DNA from: Dryocosmus kuriphilus
Taxonomy: Eukaryota; Arthropoda; Insecta; Hymenoptera; Cynipidae
DNA: 64,000 bases
NCBI GenBank assembly: GCA_038277395.1
Contig: CM076197.1
Span: forward strand, 30,521,564 to 30,585,563
Reading direction: 5' to 3'
Made by a program: the position numbers and the translations under genes. Position 1 is the stretch's first letter. Each line of letters starts with the position of its first letter. The notes under the pieces are model-generated. The model had not been told where the DNA came from. It worked only from the letters and a program-made list of their open reading frames with translations, and made no database searches. This document shows, in pieces, positions 58,944 to 64,000 of this stretch.

Positions 58944-60225
58944 TTTTCTCTTGTTCGTTGGGGTTTGGCGCGATTGATTGGCGTGTATTTTTATTTTGAC
59001 CTTTCAAGATATTTTCGCTGTGCTTACTGAGACTTTTTTGCATTAAGTTTTCCTATTCCTCGTCGGATGGGTCGATAGTTATTTCTACCTGTTGTATTTC
59101 TTTGTCGGTTTCTATTTCTCCTGAGCATCCTACTTTTTTTTGCTAATTGCAGGATTTCTTCCATCCTGTTAATATTTTCTCACTTTAACTTATTGAAGGA
59201 GATTTTGTGAGTCTCCGCTTGGACTAGCATTCCACTCATCATTTCCTCGGTGTTGGTGAGAATCGGTGACTCTGCCTCTGTGGGTGGCTGCGTTAGAGAC
59301 ATTGGTGCAGTTGTAGCGGGAGATAAAGTAGTAGGAAGGGCTGAGTCAGAGTCGGTGGTATCGTTCGATTGATATAGATAACTTTCTTTATTTTGGTACT
59401 TCTGGAATGCAAGTCGGCCTAACAGGTGTGACCTATTTTTGTCTATTTAGTCGAGTATAGTGACCGTGGTACAGTTTTAAGTATTGTGGATTTAATACAA
59501 TAAAATGAAATCGTAAGCCGCTACAGGCTTACCCTGATTTTAGAGTAGCGCGTTTCGATTTATTAACGATGGGCAATGCTCTGGAGCACGAGGAGTATAC
59601 CCAACGTGAATACGCTTTTTACTAACTCATCGAAAGCAGAACAATTATTTTCAAGTTCGGCTTTTTTCCCCGTGCAACGTAGGTTAGGAGGATTTAAGTA
59701 TGTAGCAATATGCAACTAAAAGTAGGACGTTACAATTCGCTGATTTCTTACTCTATTAAAATGGGTACTGTTGCAGTGTTGGACGCTGAAGGGCGGATAA
59801 CGTAGGTATCTCTGTTGCTAGTCCAAAGTGATGACGTATCACCTCTTGCTGCTACTCACGCTGTTGTCAATCAGATCCTTAATTCCAAGGTTTTTACCGC
59901 TGTTTGTCGCGCACCTTCTTCCACCTTTTTGTAGGACTCGTTCAATTCTAAGTTTTCGGATTCTCAAGTCTACGTAGAATAAAGACTACTTAATACGTCT
60001 GCTAGTTTCACTTGAGATCTTATTTATTCGGTTTACGGGCTTGCTCGTATGAATGTCCGAAGTTCTTCACTTCTTAAAATTCTCGTGAGAATTATTTTCT
60101 TCGTTTTCTGGTCCGTAGATTCCAGGTGTTGTCCTGGTATCAGCTTTTATGTGGTCCCTCGGGTTCCGTAGAAGCGTGATTATTTCTAGACCCAAAATGA
60201 GGATCGCCAAAATATCACGCGTAAA
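58944..60225 (-). other. Errantivirus-like leader, candidate primer-binding site and 5' LTR stub
   Basis: In minus orientation, TGGCGATCCTCATTTTGG (starting at about 60202) has the form of a primer-binding site. The about 20 bp before it (ttttttacgcgtgatattt) resembles the end of the 3' LTR (ttttttacgtgtaaca). Then LINE sequence begins, so all but about 20 bp of the 5' LTR is missing. 59470-60200 shows no frame and is probably untranslated leader. 58944-59400 holds broken frames (for example LTNTEEMMSGMLVQAE) that may be the gag N-terminus. Confidence 0.55.
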
Positions 60226-60898
60226 AAAGAGTTACCTTGTCGTCCACTATCATATAACCTATTACCGTTCCCTTTTTTCCTCCTGCTTGTGTATATTTCC
60301 CTTCCTCGTCCCCCTGCATTGAAGATAAACCATCCCATCTCTTCTAGGCTCTTTAACGATTTCTTTCCCTCCTGGTTCAATGTTTTGTCTTTGGATCCCC
60401 CCCCCCCCCCTCCCCATCCCTACCACCTCTTTCTCCTGTTTTAACCTTCAAATCTCTTCCTACTATAAGCTTAATTCCTTCCTCGTTGTCTGCCATTAAT
60501 TCTTTTATCTTCTCCGATTTCTCCTGCATATCCCGGTTTACATACACCCCTACTATCTTTCACCTCTCTTCCCCTAACTCCACCTCTTGTATTATGACTC
60601 CTTCTGTTTCTTCTTTTTACTCTTCCATGTCGTTGATCCCTGTCATAGTTCCCTTTTTTATTCCCATTACCATTCCTCCCATTTTTCTTCATTTTTTATT
60701 CTTGCTCTTTGCAATCTATATCTTCCATATGTAAACCTTGGGTAATCTTCCTCTTAGTCTCTCCCATCCCTTTTGATCTAACCACGTTTCCGTCATTACT
60801 ACTACTTCCCACTATTCTACATTTTTTATAAATTCCTTATCATTTCTTTCCAAGCCCGCTATATTCCAGTAGTATAACTTCCATCCTTTTGCTCTCAT
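60226..60898 (-). pseudogene. LINE ORF2, apurinic-like endonuclease N-terminus (truncated)
   Basis: An ATG at 60898 gives MRAKGWKLYYWNIAGLERND, the usual start of an AP-endonuclease-like domain. Further blocks are VVVMTETWLDQKGWERLR, GGMVMGIKKGTMTG, KIVGVYVNRDMQEKSEKI and LIVGRDLKVKTGERGGRD. The last corresponds to the catalytic GDFN-type motif, with Asp kept but neighbours changed. Stops, frame changes and a C14 run at 60397-60410 (G14 in the coding sense) break the frame. The protein ends at the truncation, before any reverse transcriptase. Confidence 0.75.
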
Positions 60899-61019
60899 TT
60901 CTCTTCTCCCTCCCCTCCCTACTATTTCTTATTTTCCCCTCTCCTTCTCTCCTCGCTTCCCTTCCCACGATATCTTACCTTTACTACCTTTTCTCTTTCT
61001 TCGCCCCAATCCCACCATA

Positions 61020-62358
61020 CGAGGTATGTCCGAAAAGTATCCGGAATGCCTTTGAATCTCCGCGACAGAACATTCGAGCGCCCTCTATAGGGTACGATTG
61101 TAAACTGCAACTGTTCAGGAACTCTCTCGATGCCGCAGTTTTTGTCGAGACGCCTTAATTCGCACAACGCGTGCATTTGTGTACGGAGTCTATTTGGCTT
61201 TAAGAGGATCTGTTTGTTGCTCAATATGACCGAAAGAGTTGAACAGCGAATTTTCATCAAGTTTTGCTTTAAACTTGAAAAGACTTGCGCAGAAACGTTT
61301 GAAATGATCCAAAAGGCCTTTGGAGATGACTGTATGGGTAAAAGCTAGATAGATGAGCGGTACAAGCGGTTCAAAGACGGCCGCAGATCTGTTTACAGTG
61401 ATTCGCGCTGCGGCCGTCCTTCAAGTACAGCAACACCGGAACATGTCGAGCGTGTGCGACTTGCGATTAATGAAGATCGCCGCGCCGGTTGACTATGCGC
61501 GAACTAGAATATGATCTTAGAATTCGGAAAACTAATGTTTGCGAAATTTTAACCGAGAAACTGGGAATGACTCGTGTGTGTGCAAAATTCATTCCAAAAT
61601 TGCTCACAGAAGAGCAAAAAAATCTTCACTTTGGAGTCGCACAGGACAACTTGGAAATGGTTTCTGATGATGAAAATGTACTCAAAAAGATTATTACTGG
61701 TGATGAATCGTGGGTTTATGGGTATGATCCCGAAACAAAAAAATAGTCTTCACAGTGTAAGCTTCCATTCGAGCCACGGCCGAAAAAAGCACGTCAAAGT
61801 CGAAGCAATGTCAAGCCAATGCTGATTGTTTTTTTTTTCGATTATAAAGGTGTTTTGCACCACGAATACGCTCCTACAGATCAGACAATCAATAAAGAAT
61901 ATTATTGTGAAGTTCTGAAAAGATTGCGTGACGCATTTAGAAGAAGGCCTCAACTTTTTTCAAGCCTTGATTGGCTTCTTCACCAGGATAATGCGCCTGC
62001 GCATTTATCGAACCTTGTGCAGCAATATTTGACAAAGCACAAAGTCATACAGCTTCGCCAGCATCCGAACAGTCTCGACATAGCTCCCTGTGACTTTTGG
62101 CTATTTCCAAAATTAAAAACTCCACTCCAAGGACACCGGTTTGGCGGCATAGAGACGATCAAGCAAATGCGACGAGTACTCAAAAGGCTATTTCGAAAAC
62201 TGACTTCCAGGACTGCTTCAGAAAGTGAAAAACACCGCTAGGAGCGCGTCGTTCAATCAAATGGGAGCTACTTTGAAGAATGTCACTCGCCGAATGACGA
62301 GGAATAACACCAGCGTGGAGGTATGAAGGTATTCAAGGTACTTTTGGGACAGACCTCG
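61020..62358 (+). mobile_element. Mariner transposon, complete length (1339 bp), TA target duplication
   Basis: The left end cgaggtatgtccgaaaagta and the right end, read in reverse complement as cgaggtctgtcccaaaagta, form imperfect terminal inverted repeats of about 28 bp. TA flanks both ends (61018-61019 and 62359-62360). The interior holds one transposase pseudogene on the plus strand. Length, ends and TA duplication are all typical of mariner. Confidence 0.93.
61230..62307 (+). pseudogene. Mariner transposase pseudogene (DD34D type)
   Basis: An ATG at about 61230 gives MTERVEQRIFIKFCFKLEKT, the usual N-terminal helix-turn-helix start. The linker RYKRFKDGRRSVYSDSRCG and GRPSS follow. Catalytic residues are all present: Asp in KKIITGDESWVYGYD, Asp in LLHQDNAPAHLS and Asp in IAPCDFWLFPKLK, with 34 residues between the last two. 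Damage: TAG at 61346-61348, a frameshift near 61480, TAG at 61744-61746, a frame disturbance near 62200 and TAG at 62239-62241. The frame then ends at about 62307. The active site is conserved but the gene is dead. Confidence 0.92.
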
Positions 62359-63599
62359 TACACCACCTATATGTATTTTTCCGTACTTAACCAAAGTCTT
62401 TTTTACCTTTTTTCTTTCCTCTTCTGCTATTTTACTTAACTTATACTGCATATTTCTTTCTATCCATGTCAAATCATCCTCTATTATCTGCGAGCATCCA
62501 TATAATGCTCTTTTCTTAGTCATCACTTCCCTCTTATCATCCCTGTCTTTTAATTTAACTAGTACCATTTGTCCTCCTCTTCCCTCTTCCTTATCTAATC
62601 TTCTTACTTCTCTATTTTTACCTTTGCATTTATCCTCTTTAGCACTTCCTCCACTCCTTCTTTCAATTCCTTTCCCTCTAATCTTAAACTCTTTACCACT
62701 ATAATCCTTCCTCTTTCCTCTCTCTCTTTCCCTTCAATTCTTCTCTCTATCTTTCATAACCTTTCTTTATCTGCATTCCCAATCACTTCCCCTCTAAAGT
62801 CCCGATTTGAGCTTCCTATCTTCTCCATCCGTTCCCCAACTCTTCTACCCTTTTATTTATCTGCTCCTGCTCTTCTAGCTTTTGCTCTAATCCTTGCATC
62901 CTTTTTTCTAATTTTTCCCTTACTTCTTCCCATTTCCTCATCTCTTTTCTAAGTTCGGCCATTTCCCTCTCAATTTCTTGCTTTATTTGTTCTCCCCTTT
63001 CCTCCTGCTTTTCTTCTTGGTTCTCCATTACCTCCATGATCATTTTTCGCATTTTATCTGCTTCTTTATCTTCTGGCTGGACATTATCCTTCTTTTTGAT
63101 CTTATTCTTTTCATTTTTCGGTGGAGATCTAAAAATTTTTGGCTGTTTAACTAGCGAACCTACTTCTTCCTTCTTCCTTTCCCTGTCCTCCATTTTCCTC
63201 TTAACTAGTTTCTCAAGTAATACCAAACTCTTCGCCCTCAATTTCGCCATTAGATACTTCAAAATTTCCCGGGCGTACCCTCTCTTCTCCTACGCCTGTC
63301 ACGATCCCCGTAACTTACGTAGCTGCGCGTCCCCACCGTACACAGTACTCTGCCAACCTAATCTCCCTGCCCTGTAACCCACGCCGCCTAACCTCAAGCC
63401 CACCCAAATCAGTCTCAAACACAAAAAATACCCACCACCTTTTCACTCTTTTTATTTACTCATACAACCCTCCACTCACGCAACCCTCCCACACACCCAA
63501 ACCACCAACTCACCTCAAGTTTCACGACAAGTTCACACAATCCTGCACCACACAATCAATACGACCTGACACTTTCAAACCGGAAACGGAAGTCAACTT

Positions 63600-64000
63600 A
63601 TTGTGACCTTTTATTAACTTCTTAATAATCTTCTTCTTAATTAAAACAACTATTATACGTTTCATTTAATAACTATGCGCTGGATCAAAAAATGGTTTTG
63701 AGCAAATTTATATTTCTTCCCAAGGTGAACAAACAATTCTCCTTCTTAGTAATTTTTCGTATCTCGCACAGTTTTGCTGAAAAGTGGATTTCCTTATATT
63801 TCATAACATGTTCCACGAATAACTCAAAAATATGCGTCTTTACAAGAAACAATAAAATGCAAATTTCTAACTCTTTGTGAGGTGAGCAACTTTGTACCTT
63901 ACCATTCTTTTGTATCTCGCATATTTTGGCGGGAAATTTGAATTTTGGTTTTTGGAAAGAATTTATGATGGATAAAACTAGAACCGTTAGTTGAAAACTG
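63600..64000 (+). repeat. Further copy of the 49-52 kb repeat family
   Basis: aaaacaactattatacgttt, atgcgctggatcaaaaaatg, gtatctcgcacagttttgct and gaatttatgatggataaaac match the internal part of the 795-bp units at about 49880-50220, same orientation. It is cut by the window end. Confidence 0.82.

Larger units (their letters stand above)
51939..60225 (-). mobile_element. Errantivirus-like (Ty3/gypsy with envelope) provirus, degenerate
   Basis: A minus-strand element of about 8.3 kb. In its own direction it has a remnant of 5' LTR, a primer-binding site, a leader, gag, protease, reverse transcriptase, RNase H, integrase, an envelope gene overlapping the integrase end, a polypurine tract and a 196-bp 3' LTR. 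All genes carry stops or shifts, and gag is interrupted by a later 630-bp insertion. The gene order and the F-type envelope match insect errantiviruses. It is an old, inactive copy. Confidence 0.9.
60922..63262 (-). pseudogene. LINE ORF1 (coiled-coil, RNA-binding-like), interrupted by mariner
   Basis: The start at 63262 gives MKYLMAKLRAKSLVLLEKLV. A charged coiled coil follows (MEVMENQEEKQEERGEQIKQ, REKLEKRMQGLEQKLEEQEQ) up to a frame break at about 62816. The next part reads RIIVVKSLRLEGKELKEGVE and then, in the frame 62568-62360, MVLVKLKDRDDKREVMTKKR and IEDDLTWIERNMQYKLSKIA. This order is typical of insect LINE ORF1 nucleic-acid-binding domains. The mariner splits it at a TA at 62359; the tail (KEKVVKVRYRGKGSEERRRG) resumes left of 61018 and stops at 60922. 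The two halves therefore belonged to one gene before the insertion. Confidence 0.78.
60226..63600 (-). mobile_element. LINE (non-LTR retrotransposon), 3'-truncated and split by a mariner
   Basis: On the minus strand there is a 5' untranslated region (about 63600-63263), an ORF1 with coiled coil and RNA-binding-like C-terminus, and the endonuclease start of ORF2. The sequence ends at about 60226, where the errantivirus LTR stub begins. Reverse transcriptase and the 3' end are absent. The mariner at 61020-62358 sits in the 3' part of ORF1. The Lys/Glu-rich ORF1 is typical of insect LINEs of the Jockey/R1-type group; the exact clade is not decidable without the RT. Confidence 0.8.

Noticed and set aside
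60889..61158. Plus-strand 89-codon hydrophobic frame as a membrane protein
   Set aside because: It is antisense to the purine-rich LINE ORF1/ORF2 boundary and runs into the mariner end.
62816..63262. Host coiled-coil (trichohyalin-like) gene
   Set aside because: It is followed in order by an RNA-binding-like segment and an AP-endonuclease start on the same strand, which identifies it as LINE ORF1.

Overview
The window looks like insect heterochromatin. It holds two large satellite arrays, several layers of nested and broken transposable elements, and no convincing host gene, ribosomal RNA or intact tRNA. The mix of Ty3/gypsy elements (one with an envelope gene), Tc1/mariner transposons and a LINE with a lysine/glutamate-rich ORF1 points to an insect. 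I lean towards Hymenoptera, but the sequence alone does not prove that.

Layout, left to right. (1) 1-11030: about 72 diverged copies of a 153-bp satellite (A) whose monomer is open for 51 codons on both strands. (2) 11.27-20.4 kb: remnants of at least three plus-strand Ty3/gypsy elements. One has a nearly continuous integrase, and two LTR-like segments follow. (3) 20.4-21.9 kb: AT-rich DNA ending in 229-bp repeats and a 500-N assembly gap. (4) 22.4-35.6 kb: about 92 very similar copies of a 144-bp satellite (B). (5) 35.6-39.0 kb: a dead Tc1/mariner-superfamily transposon with very long inverted ends. The inverted repeat runs beyond the transposon ends and into satellite B, which resumes in the opposite orientation at 39.05-40.29 kb and then fades into decayed copies of similar period. 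(6) 41.6-51.9 kb: foldback and MITE-like palindromes, a (TA)26 tract, a tRNA-like Pol III relic, two related retropepsin fragments and several tandem repeats. (7) 51.94-60.2 kb: a minus-strand errantivirus-like element (gag, protease, RT, RNase H, integrase, envelope) with a clear 3' LTR, almost no 5' LTR, and a 630-bp LTR-like insertion in gag. (8) 60.2-63.6 kb: a minus-strand LINE that is 5'-complete but 3'-truncated, split by a complete-length but dead mariner. (9) 63.6-64 kb: another copy of the repeat family seen at 49-52 kb.

Every element examined carries stops, frameshifts or changed catalytic residues, so nothing appears autonomous. The main point of interest is architectural: satellite B is joined to a transposon as the arms of one large inverted repeat. 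This suggests that the satellite grew from, or was duplicated together with, transposon terminal repeats.
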